Source: Bacteroides sp.
Lineage (GTDB): Bacteria; Bacteroidota; Bacteroidia; Bacteroidales; Bacteroidaceae
NCBI GenBank assembly: GCA_021204375.1
Contig: JAJPZL010000157.1
Span: forward strand, 1-10,150
Length of the DNA: 10,150 nucleotides
Direction: 5' to 3'
Shown: positions 1 to 6,726 of the stretch, one piece after another
How positions within the stretch are numbered: position 1 is the first letter of the stretch
How the letters are laid out: each line of letters opens with the position of its first letter
Position numbers and translations under genes: made by a program
The notes under the pieces: model-generated
What the model was told of the DNA's origin: nothing
Databases searched by the model: none
Seen by the model: the letters and a program-made list of their open reading frames with translations, nothing else

Positions 1-47
1 AATGTTATCAGTACACTCGTTATATAATCCTTAAATAAAAGACAACT

Positions 48-1988
48 ATGAGTTACTTACATTTCGACAGGACTCTGATGGTTAATCTGGAGGAATCTTT
101 ACCAAGAGAGATCCTCCGGACTAATAAATCGGGGGCTTATCACTGTACTACGATTGTAGATTGTAACACGAGGAAATACCATGGGCTTTTTGTAATTCCT
201 GTCCCGGAACTGGATGATGAGAACCATGTACTTCTCTCTTCGCTGGATGAAACAGTCGTACAACACGGTACAGAGTTTAACCTGGGACTTCATAAATACA
301 ATGGAGATCACTATAGTCCGAACGGGCATAAATATATCCGTAGTTTTGATTGTGAAAAAGTTCCTGTTACCACTTACCGCGTAGGCGGAGTGGTCCTTGC
401 CAAAGAAAAAGTCTTTGTACACCATGAAAACCGCATCCTGATCCGTTATACACTGGTCGAAGCACACTCTCCCACAGTACTCCGTTTCCGTCCTTTCCTT
501 GCATTCCGTAGTGTAAGGGAGTATACCCATGAGAACATGCAGGCCAGCCGGGAGTACCAGGAGATAGAGAACGGTATAAAAACACGCATGTATGCTTCCT
601 ACCCGGAACTTTACATGCAGCTTAATAAAAAGAACGACTTCCACTTTATGCCCGACTGGTATAAAGGCATTGAATATCCGAAAGAACAGGAGAGAGGCTA
701 CTATTTTAATGAGGACCTCTATGTACCGGGATACTTTGAAGTAAGCATTAAAAAAGGAGAGAGCGTAGTCTTTTCTGCCGGTATCTTCGAAGCCAATACC
801 CGCCAGTTAAAGCGCCTGTTCGAAAAAGAGGTAGAAGAGCGGACCCCCCGGGATAGTTTTTACAACTGCCTGAAGAACTCCGCCCATCAGTTCCATAACA
901 AGCAGGAGGGTAATCACTATATCCTGGCCGGTTATCCCTGGTTTAAATGCAGGGCCCGTGACCTCTTTGTCTCCCTGCCCGGACTGACCCTGGCAGTAGA
1001 TGAAATCTCTGAATTTGAAGATGTCATGGAGACAGCGCAGGAATCCATCCGCGGTTATATGAACGATCTTCCTTTAGTTAGCAAGATCTACGAAATGGAA
1101 GATCCCGATGTCCTGCTCTGGGCTGTCTGGGCTTTGCAACAATATGCCAAAGAGACCTCCCGCCAGCAGTGCCGTGAAAAATATGGTCTGTTACTGGAAG
1201 AGATCATTGACTTTATCCGCAGGCGGAAACACAATAATCTCTTTTTGCATGCTAACGGCCTCCTCTATACGGACGGCAAAGAGAAACCCGTTACATGGAT
1301 GAACTCTACTGTGAACGGAAAACCCATTGTTCCCCGTACAGGCTATATTGTAGAGATCAATGCCCTGTGGTATAACGCCCTTCGTTTTGTGGCGGAGCTA
1401 AACCGTGAGGGGGGAAATACCCTCCTGGCCGATTCGCTGGATGAACTGGCTTCCGTAACCGCTGCCTCTTTTGTAGAGACTTTCCGAAATGAGTATGGTT
1501 ACCTGCTCGACTATGTCGATGGTAATATGATGGACTGGAGTGTACGTCCCAATATGATATTTACTGTTGCCTTCGATTACTCCCCGCTGGATGTAAAGCA
1601 AAAAAAACAGGTATTGGATGTAGTTACCAAAGAGTTACTTACTCCCAAAGGGTTGCGTTCCTTAAGCCCCAAGAGCGGCGGATACAATCCCAATTATGTA
1701 GGTCCCCAGACCCAGCGCGATTATGCTTACCATCAGGGTACAGCGTGGCCCTGGCTGATGGGATTCTATATGGAGGCTTACCTGTGTATCTATAAAATGA
1801 GCGGTCTCTCGTTCGTAGAACACCACCTGATCGGTTTTGAAGAGGAGATGACCACCCACTGTATAGGTTCCATACCTGAGCTTTTCGATGGAAATCCACC
1901 TTTTAAAGGAAGAGGAGCGATCTCTTTTGCTATGAATGTAGCCGAGATCCTGCGTATATTAAAGCTTTTAAGTAAATACAATATATAA
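48..1988 (+). CDS. Glycogen debranching enzyme, amylo-alpha-1,6-glucosidase (GH133)
   Basis: Cytoplasmic enzyme expected to hydrolyse alpha-1,6-linked branch glucose from glycogen limit dextrins. The 646-residue protein has the two-part build of the short bacterial/archaeal-type debrancher. An N-terminal beta-sandwich region (about 1-270) carries the family signature TRKYHGLF (41-48). A C-terminal (alpha/alpha)6-barrel region (about 280-640) carries AGYPWF...RDLFVSLPGL (294-313, with the conserved Asp305), GYIVEINALWYNAL (432-445), YHQGTAWPW (561-569) and GSIPELFDG (607-615, Glu611). It lacks the GH13 4-alpha-glucanotransferase half of the eukaryotic enzyme, so chain transfer would need a partner. 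No signal peptide is visible. The ATG at 48 is the first in frame and gives a complete N-terminus, with no clear Shine-Dalgarno, as is usual in Bacteroidota. It is the first visible gene of a three-gene cluster. The 47 bases before it are AT-rich and show no convincing promoter, so transcription may start outside the window. Family assignment is firm; substrate is inferred. Confidence 0.94.
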   Translation: MSYLHFDRTLMVNLEESLPREILRTNKSGAYHCTTIVDCNTRKYHGLFVIPVPELDDENHVLLSSLDETVVQHGTEFNLGLHKYNGDHYSPNGHKYIRSFDCEKVPVTTYRVGGVVLAKEKVFVHHENRILIRYTLVEAHSPTVLRFRPFLAFRSVREYTHENMQASREYQEIENGIKTRMYASYPELYMQLNKKNDFHFMPDWYKGIEYPKEQERGYYFNEDLYVPGYFEVSIKKGESVVFSAGIFEANTRQLKRLFEKEVEERTPRDSFYNCLKNSAHQFHNKQEGNHYILAGYPWFKCRARDLFVSLPGLTLAVDEISEFEDVMETAQESIRGYMNDLPLVSKIYEMEDPDVLLWAVWALQQYAKETSRQQCREKYGLLLEEIIDFIRRRKHNNLFLHANGLLYTDGKEKPVTWMNSTVNGKPIVPRTGYIVEINALWYNALRFVAELNREGGNTLLADSLDELASVTAASFVETFRNEYGYLLDYVDGNMMDWSVRPNMIFTVAFDYSPLDVKQKKQVLDVVTKELLTPKGLRSLSPKSGGYNPNYVGPQTQRDYAYHQGTAWPWLMGFYMEAYLCIYKMSGLSFVEHHLIGFEEEMTTHCIGSIPELFDGNPPFKGRGAISFAMNVAEILRILKLLSKYNI

Positions 1989-1989
1989 G

Positions 1990-1995
1990 AGGAGG
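1990..1995 (+). promoter_or_regulatory. Canonical Shine-Dalgarno AGGAGG before the glycosyltransferase
   Basis: AGGAGG lies 7 bases before the ATG at 2003 and inside the 14-base gap after the debranching-enzyme stop (1986-1988). A perfect anti-16S match is uncommon in Bacteroidota, whose genes mostly use A-rich leaders. None of the other genes here has one. It fixes the start of the glycosyltransferase and may allow efficient re-initiation within the operon. Confidence 0.8.
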
Positions 1996-2002
1996 AACTA
2001 AG

Positions 2003-3271
2003 ATGAAAGTATTAATGTTTGGATGGGAGTTCCCCCCTCATATCCTGGGAGGTTTAGGAACTGCCAGTTACGGTTTAACCAAAGGAATATCCCAGCAATC
2101 CGACCTGGAGATCACATTTTGTATTCCTAAACCCTGGGGTGACGAAGACCAGAGCTTCCTGCGTATTCTCGGGATGAACAGCATCCCGGTTGTGTGGCGG
2201 GATGTGAACTGGGAATATGTAAAGAGCCGGGTCGGTTCCTATATGGATCCGCAACTCTACTACGATCTGAGAGACCATATTTATGCCGATTTTAACTACC
2301 TGCGTACCAATGATCTGGGTTGTATTGAGTTTTCCGGGCGCTATCCGGATAATCTCCACGAAGAGATCAATAACTATTCTATTGTAGCAGGGGTGGTAGC
2401 CCGGCAACAGGAGTTTGAAATTATCCACTCGCACGATTGGCTTACCTATCCCGCCGGTATACACGCGAAGATGATCTCCGATAAGCCGCTGGTTATTCAT
2501 GTACATGCCACCGATTTTGACCGCAGCCGCGGTAATGTGAACCCTACCGTCTATTCCATTGAAAAGAACGGAATGGATAATGCCGACCATATTATGTGTG
2601 TCAGTGAACTTACCCGGCAGACGGTTATTCATAAATACCACCAGGATCCCCGGAAAGTCTCGACTGTGCACAATGCGGTATCTCCTATTTCTCAGGAGAT
2701 CCTGGATATAGTTCCCCGCAGGAAACCAGGAGAAAAGATCGTCACCTTCCTGGGACGTATCACCATGCAGAAAGGTCCCGAATATTTTGTAGAGGCTGCC
2801 GCTATGGTACTGGCCAAAACAAAGAATGTGCGTTTTGTAATGGCCGGTAACGGAGATATGATGGACCAGATGATCCGTCTGGCTGCCGAAAGAGGGATTG
2901 CAGACCGGTTCCACTTCCCGGGCTTTATGAAAGGAAAGCAGGTGTACGAAGTACTGAAGGCCAGTGATGTATATATCATGCCATCTGTTTCCGAGCCTTT
3001 CGGTATCTCTCCGCTAGAGGCGATGCAGGTAAGCGTACCTACTATTATCTCCAAACAGTCCGGTTGTGCCGAGATCCTGGATAACTGCATTAAAACCGAT
3101 TACTGGGACATACAGGCTATGGCAGATGCTATTTACTCCATCTGTACCTATCCGGCTATGTATGAATACCTCCGTGACAAAGGAAAACGGGAAGTAGACC
3201 AGATCGTCTGGGAAAATGTAGGCTACAAAGTACGTGGTATCTACGACGAAGTTCTGAAAATTATTAGTTAA
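2003..3271 (+). CDS. GT-B glycosyltransferase, glycogen synthase-like (GT4/GT5 type)
   Basis: Probable cytoplasmic glucan synthase that transfers glucose from a nucleotide sugar to the end of an alpha-1,4-glucan. The 422-residue protein has the GT-B two-domain layout. The N-terminal acceptor domain starts MKVLMFGWEFPP and has the glycine loop GGLG (16-19), HSHDWLTYP (142-150) and HVHATDFDRSRG (166-177). The C-terminal donor domain has GRITMQKGPE (251-260, with the Arg and Lys that contact the donor phosphates) and SEPFGISPLEAM (330-341), containing the E-x7-E motif (Glu331, Glu339). It is shorter than a typical bacterial GlgA, and its glycine loop is ILGGLG rather than the KTGGL of GT5 enzymes, so it sits closer to GT4. 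A glucan-synthase role rests on the neighbouring GH133 and GH57 genes; a different sugar transfer cannot be excluded. The donor (ADP- or UDP-glucose) is unknown. Start chosen by the AGGAGG 7 bases upstream. Predicted to be co-transcribed with both neighbours. Confidence 0.91.
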   Translation: MKVLMFGWEFPPHILGGLGTASYGLTKGISQQSDLEITFCIPKPWGDEDQSFLRILGMNSIPVVWRDVNWEYVKSRVGSYMDPQLYYDLRDHIYADFNYLRTNDLGCIEFSGRYPDNLHEEINNYSIVAGVVARQQEFEIIHSHDWLTYPAGIHAKMISDKPLVIHVHATDFDRSRGNVNPTVYSIEKNGMDNADHIMCVSELTRQTVIHKYHQDPRKVSTVHNAVSPISQEILDIVPRRKPGEKIVTFLGRITMQKGPEYFVEAAAMVLAKTKNVRFVMAGNGDMMDQMIRLAAERGIADRFHFPGFMKGKQVYEVLKASDVYIMPSVSEPFGISPLEAMQVSVPTIISKQSGCAEILDNCIKTDYWDIQAMADAIYSICTYPAMYEYLRDKGKREVDQIVWENVGYKVRGIYDEVLKIIS

Positions 3272-3290
3272 CAGTAAAACTCCAATATAT

Positions 3291-4682
3291 ATGAAAACAA
3301 TATGCCTCTATTTTGAAATACACCAGATCGTTCATCTGAAACGTTACCGCTTCTTTGATATCGGCCTGGATCACTATTACTGCGATGATTTTGCCAACGA
3401 ATCCAGTATCAACGACATTGCAGAGCGCTCTTATATTCCCGCTCTGACCACCCTGGTGGAGATGGCAAAGAATTCAAACGGATACTTTAAAGTAGCTCTT
3501 TCTATTTCCGGGGTTGCCATGGAACAACTAGAGATCTATGCGCCTGCCGTTGTAGACCTGCTCCACCAGTTGAACGATACCGATTGCTGTGAATTCCTGG
3601 CTGAACCTTATTCACACGGTCTCTCTTCCCTGGCGAACGAAGATTGCTTCCGCGAAGAGGTGATGCGTATGAGTGGTAAGATCAAACAACTCTTCGGAAA
3701 AGCTCCCAAAGTGTTCCGTAACTCCAGCCTTATCTATACCGATAAGATCGGTGCCCAGGTATCTGCTATGGGCTTCAAAGGCATGCTTACCGAGGGAGCC
3801 AAGCATATCCTGGGATGGAAGAGTCCCCACTATGTATATAACTGTAACATGGCTCCCAACCTGAAGCTGTTGTTGCGTGATTTCAAACTTTCCGACGATA
3901 TAGGGCTACGTTTCTCCAACTCCGACTGGAGTGAATATCCGCTCTTTGCCGATAAATACATCGACTGGATTGCCGGTTATCCGGAAGAAGAACAGGTCTA
4001 CAATATCTTTATGGAGCTTTCGGCGCTGGGTATTTTCCAACCCCTCTCTTCCAATATCCTGGAATTCTTCAAGGCCCTGCCTGCCTGTGCCAAAGAGAAA
4101 GGGATTACCTTCTCTACTCCTTCCGAAGTGATCGGTAAACTGAAATCGGTGGCTGCCATTGATGCCAATCACCCCGTATCCTGGGTAGACGAAGAGAGAG
4201 ATGTCAGCGTATGGTTGGGAAATGTGTTGCAGCGCGAAGCTTTCAATAAACTGTACAGTGTGGCAGAGCGGGTACACCTCTGTAACGACCGCCGCATCAA
4301 GCAGGACTGGGACTACCTGCAGGCCAGTAATAACTTCCGTTTTATGACCACCAAGCCCTCCAACGTCGGTTTCTATAGAGGCATTTACGATTCTCCTTAC
4401 GATGCCTTTACCAACTATATGAATATTCTGGGAGACTTTATCAAAAGGGTTAATTCCCTCTATCCGGAGGATATTGATAACGAAGAGCTGAATTCCCTGC
4501 TTACTACCATTAAGAACCAGGGTCAGGAGATTGAATCCCTGACTAATAAGGTAGAAACGTTGGAGACAAAACTGGCTAAAAAGAAGGAGGCTGAAAAGAG
4601 AGCTGCCGCTCCGGCTACTGAGAAGCAACCTGCCGCCAGAAAAGCTCCGGCTAAAAAGAGAGTTACTGAAAAAGCTGAATAA
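3291..4682 (+). CDS. GH57 alpha-amylase-family protein with degenerate motifs and a Lys/Ala-rich coiled-coil tail
   Basis: Cytoplasmic protein of the retaining GH57 family (alpha-amylases, 4-alpha-glucanotransferases, branching enzymes). Over about residues 1-390 the family landmarks line up: motif 1 FEIHQI (8-13), motif 2 EFLAEPYSH (101-109), motif 3 GMLTEG (164-169) with the candidate nucleophile Glu168, motif 4 NIFMELSALG (238-247), then FSTPSEVI (274-281), WLGNVLQREAFNKLYS (308-323) and FRFMTTK (349-355). Two sites differ from active alpha-amylases as I recall them. HQP is HQI, and the motif-4 DYETFG with the acid/base Asp reads ELSALG, placing Glu242 where Asp is expected. A heptad-like coiled coil (about 396-435) and a low-complexity tail rich in Ala, Lys and Pro (about 429-463) follow the GH57 core. 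It may be an active enzyme with an Asp-to-Glu swap, or a glucan-binding alpha-amylase-like homologue with little activity; such homologues are known in Bacteroidota. It ends the operon 10 bases before a terminator hairpin. Confidence 0.92.
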   Translation: MKTICLYFEIHQIVHLKRYRFFDIGLDHYYCDDFANESSINDIAERSYIPALTTLVEMAKNSNGYFKVALSISGVAMEQLEIYAPAVVDLLHQLNDTDCCEFLAEPYSHGLSSLANEDCFREEVMRMSGKIKQLFGKAPKVFRNSSLIYTDKIGAQVSAMGFKGMLTEGAKHILGWKSPHYVYNCNMAPNLKLLLRDFKLSDDIGLRFSNSDWSEYPLFADKYIDWIAGYPEEEQVYNIFMELSALGIFQPLSSNILEFFKALPACAKEKGITFSTPSEVIGKLKSVAAIDANHPVSWVDEERDVSVWLGNVLQREAFNKLYSVAERVHLCNDRRIKQDWDYLQASNNFRFMTTKPSNVGFYRGIYDSPYDAFTNYMNILGDFIKRVNSLYPEDIDNEELNSLLTTIKNQGQEIESLTNKVETLETKLAKKKEAEKRAAAPATEKQPAARKAPAKKRVTEKAE

Positions 4683-4691
4683 ACTAAAAAT

Positions 4692-4728
4692 AAAAGTAGC
4701 ATGGGGGTACCCATACTACTTTTGTTTT
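4692..4728. terminator. Bidirectional Rho-independent terminator between convergent genes
   Basis: AAAAGTAG (4692-4699) pairs with CTACTTTT (4716-4723). After one C-A mismatch, ATGGG (4701-4705) pairs with CCCAT (4710-4714) around a GGTA tetraloop. On the + strand the stem runs into TTTTGTTTT; on the - strand it runs into TTTTATTTTTAG. It therefore fits termination of both the glycogen operon (stop at 4682) and the convergent lipoprotein gene (stop at 4743). Confidence 0.88.
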
Positions 4729-4742
4729 AATCTGTGTTATTG

Positions 4743-6221
4743 TTATTCTTTTCCACCCACTATCTCCGAAGGTTTGCGGGCATGCCTTTCCCGGATATTC
4801 CCCTCTTCATCTATCTCCATATACCAGGGGATCATTACCGTACCGTTCTGGTCATAGATCCGGTAGAGGTCGGCTTTCAGCGCTTCTGAGGCCCGTATGT
4901 GGTACCCTTCCAGGTCGTAATATCTCATCATCTCCAGCCATTTGTTCTCCGCTCTCTCTTCATCGATCGAAATATATAACAGCTCATAGCCGTGTTCTGT
5001 CAGCCACTGGTGAAAAGGTTCTTTGAAGGCAAACTCTCTTTTGCAGGGGCCGCACCAGGTAGCCCATACATCTATATATACTTTCTTTCCTTTAAAAGGA
5101 GCCAGTGCTTCTGATAAAGAAGAGATATTCTCCTGATCATCCAGGATACGGATGGTCTCTTTAACCGGACCGCTTATCTTTTCGTGGTAAAGGCGGATCT
5201 CTTCTATCTCTTTTTCAATAAAAGGAATGTAGGGGCTCCGGGGATACTTCTCTGTAAACCGGTCATACAGCGTGATCAGCTCTTGTTCGTAATTCTTCTG
5301 GAATCCCTCCTGGAACAGATAGAAGGCGGTATAGTACTCCAGTCTTTGGCCCGAAAGCCTCTCCCGGGCCTGTTCCAGGAAAAAGGTATGGATCCTGCCC
5401 TCCCGGTGCAGGTTTTGCAGGGTTTTCCGGGTGATCCCCTCCGTGAAATAGGGCAGGCTGTTTATAAAAAAGTAGGCATAATCCGGCCAGGAAGGAGAGG
5501 CGATCCGGCTATTTTCATCCGGAGGGTATTGCCGGTATATATCCAGCCATGCACTTCGTAAAGAGTCGGGAATGGTAAAATCCCTAACCTGGGCCATATA
5601 TGCGTAGGTAGCGGCTAAGGCATAGTAACAATCTCTGTCCTCTGCTATGAGCCGGCACATCGTTGCGGGAATAGTCCCATCCTCTTTCATACGTTTGAAC
5701 GGCTTCATATCTTCCTCTTTCAGGGTAGCAATAGTGTCCACTATCTCTTCGGGGGTTAAATGATGAAAAAGCCTTCCGAAGGTGTGGAAATAGGGAGGTA
5801 CCGGAAGATCCATATAAGCATTGACTGCTTCTGCATATTCTCCCTGTGCCATGAAGGAGGCTACTTCTTCTTCCCGGTTAATGGTAAGCATAAGAGATTG
5901 TCCGGGTATGACGGGCAGGGTCATTTCCCGGTAGATATATTCTCCTTTCCGGATGGATGTTCCCGGAAGCTGGAAGGTGATAAAAACCGGTACATCGGTC
6001 TCTGTCTTCAGAATAAATCCGCCGGAAGGGTCTAAAGAGAGGGTGTCCCGGAAATAGGGGGAGTAGGTACCCTTCACCGGAATGGAGTAATAGAGTTCGT
6101 TGCTCTCTACACCGTTTACGGTTCCGCTGATAGTAACCGGGTTGCTTTTCTTTCCGCAACCTATCAGGAAGAGTAATCCTATAAAAAGTAAGAGTAATCT
6201 GTTTTTCATTCTGGCCTTCAT
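4743..6221 (-). CDS. TlpA-like thioredoxin-fold lipoprotein
   Basis: Envelope-anchored thiol-disulfide oxidoreductase candidate of 492 residues. The N-terminus is a lipoprotein signal: basic start, Leu/Ile/Phe core, lipobox LIGC with Cys22 as the lipidated residue. Residues about 28-115 form a beta-rich domain (ISGTVNG..., LPVIPGQSLMLTI) of the type that precedes TlpA domains in Bacteroidota (DUF4369-like). A long helical region follows (about 120-360), rich in aromatic and charged residues, with no function I recognise. The C-terminal thioredoxin fold (about 365-485) has VYIDVWATWCGPCKREF (381-397; active-site Cys390 and Cys393), YISID (416-420) and the likely cis-proline Pro465 in MIPWYMEID. 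The predicted role is reducing or isomerising disulfides outside the cytoplasm; the partner is unknown. The ATG at 6221 gives the longest form. The Met codon at 6209 (residue 5) gives an equally good signal, MKNRLLLLFIGLLFLIGC, and may be the true start because the predicted promoter is very close. It stands alone and converges on the glycogen operon. Confidence 0.92.
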   Translation of the reverse strand: MKARMKNRLLLLFIGLLFLIGCGKKSNPVTISGTVNGVESNELYYSIPVKGTYSPYFRDTLSLDPSGGFILKTETDVPVFITFQLPGTSIRKGEYIYREMTLPVIPGQSLMLTINREEEVASFMAQGEYAEAVNAYMDLPVPPYFHTFGRLFHHLTPEEIVDTIATLKEEDMKPFKRMKEDGTIPATMCRLIAEDRDCYYALAATYAYMAQVRDFTIPDSLRSAWLDIYRQYPPDENSRIASPSWPDYAYFFINSLPYFTEGITRKTLQNLHREGRIHTFFLEQARERLSGQRLEYYTAFYLFQEGFQKNYEQELITLYDRFTEKYPRSPYIPFIEKEIEEIRLYHEKISGPVKETIRILDDQENISSLSEALAPFKGKKVYIDVWATWCGPCKREFAFKEPFHQWLTEHGYELLYISIDEERAENKWLEMMRYYDLEGYHIRASEALKADLYRIYDQNGTVMIPWYMEIDEEGNIRERHARKPSEIVGGKE

Positions 6222-6240
6222 TTTAGTGGGAACTTGTTTG

Positions 6241-6248
6241 CAAAGGTA
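6241..6248 (-). promoter_or_regulatory. Bacteroidota -7 promoter element for the lipoprotein gene
   Basis: On the - strand this reads TACCTTTG, an exact match to TAnnTTTG. It ends 19 bases before the ATG at 6221, giving a very short leader, or about 12 bases more if translation starts at Met5 (6209). I see no clean TTTG -33 element about 20 bases upstream, so the call rests on the -7 box and its position. Confidence 0.55.
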
Positions 6249-6324
6249 GCATAAAACCTGAAATATTCCTTTGTTTTTTCCGGCGATCCGGTTGTACGGG
6301 GTGATTGAACCGTAAAAACGGGTT

Positions 6325-6400
6325 CTGTACTTTTTTCTACACCGCCCTGTACTTTTCTTTGCACCGTTCAGTACTTTTTTGGTCGGCCCTGTACTTTTTT
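6325..6400. repeat. Four direct repeats CTGTACTTTTTT with 22/22/20-base spacing
   Basis: The core GTACTTTT begins at 6327, 6349, 6371 and 6391. Units start CTGTACTTTTTT, CTGTACTTTTCT, CAGTACTTTTTT and CTGTACTTTTTT. The spacers are GC-rich and only partly alike (CTACACCGCC, TTGCACCGTT, GGTCGGC). Three successive spacings of about two helical turns would put all four cores on the same DNA face. The array lies about 70 bases before the rightward promoter. It could be an operator array, or a member of a dispersed AAAAAAGTAC-type intergenic repeat family. Confidence 0.75.
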
Positions 6401-6415
6401 AGAGTCAGATCTCCT

Positions 6416-6468
6416 GAAAAAAAGAGGATTCCTGTTTCTTCTCCCGGAGGGTGGATCTCTCTTTTTTC
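6416..6468. repeat. Inverted repeat GAAAAAAAGAG / CTCTTTTTTC
   Basis: GAAAAAAAGAG (6416-6426) is complementary to CTCTTTTTTC (6459-6468) with a single extra A, and the arms enclose 32 bases. The arms are low in GC, so a folded RNA would be weak. The right arm abuts the -33 region of the predicted promoter, so a role as a protein-binding site or DNA structure is possible. It may also be chance in A/T-tract DNA. Confidence 0.4.
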
Positions 6469-6499
6469 TTGCATAATTTCTCCCGGGATCGTATCTTTG
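6468..6499 (+). promoter_or_regulatory. Bacteroidota promoter (CTTG -33, TATCTTTG -7) reading towards the winged-helix gene
   Basis: TATCTTTG (6492-6499) matches TAnnTTTG exactly. CTTG (6468-6471) lies 20 bases before it and matches the TTTG -33 box except for its first base. The expected transcript start is near 6505, which leaves a leader of about 220 bases before the ATG at 6727. Confidence 0.6.
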
Positions 6500-6726
6500 C
6501 TTTACTAACCTTTAAAAGATGAATGGATATGAAACAGACTCTTCTCTTTCCAATTTTAAAAGAAACTGGTTTTTGGGTATTATTCTATTTTTATTTAATA
6601 TACTATGTGAAAATCGCTTCTGTGCTTCATTTTCGTACCGGTACCTGACCGAAATTTTTGCTACTCTCTGGTATACAATATGTTACGAGTGTTATTTGGG
6701 GATAATAAGTGTGCAACTGTTTGGTT

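Larger units (their letters stand above)
6222..6726. other. Non-coding region between divergent genes: promoters, repeats, AT-rich leader
   Basis: This 505-base stretch separates the lipoprotein gene from the winged-helix gene, which is transcribed the other way. From left to right it holds a -7 element for the lipoprotein (6241-6248), a four-unit direct repeat (6325-6400), an inverted repeat (6416-6468), a promoter reading rightward (6468-6499), and about 220 AT-rich bases (6505-6726). I see no convincing gene. Open frames at 6305-6508 and 6519-6752 translate to Phe/Tyr/Leu/Cys-rich peptides without family features. The second overlaps the next gene's start by 26 bases, so it could only be a leader ORF. 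Confidence 0.7.

Noticed and set aside
2075..2914. 279-codon open frame on the - strand opposite the glycosyltransferase
   Set aside because: It lies wholly antisense to a clear GT-B gene, shows no recognisable motif and has Ile/His-rich composition typical of a shadow frame.
3906..4628. 240-codon open frame on the - strand opposite the GH57 gene
   Set aside because: Antisense shadow of a strongly supported gene, without family features or a start signal.
6325..6400. CRISPR array interpretation of the direct repeats
   Set aside because: Repeat cores are only about 10-12 bases with about 10-base spacers, and no cas gene is present.
6305..6508. 67-codon open frame on the + strand
   Set aside because: Its Phe/Tyr/Leu-rich sequence is produced by the GTACTTTTTT repeats, and it runs through the predicted promoter.
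6709..6726. GTG start adding six codons to the winged-helix protein
   Set aside because: It adds MCNCLV without family support. ATG at 6727 gives a cleaner N-terminus and neither start has a ribosome binding site.
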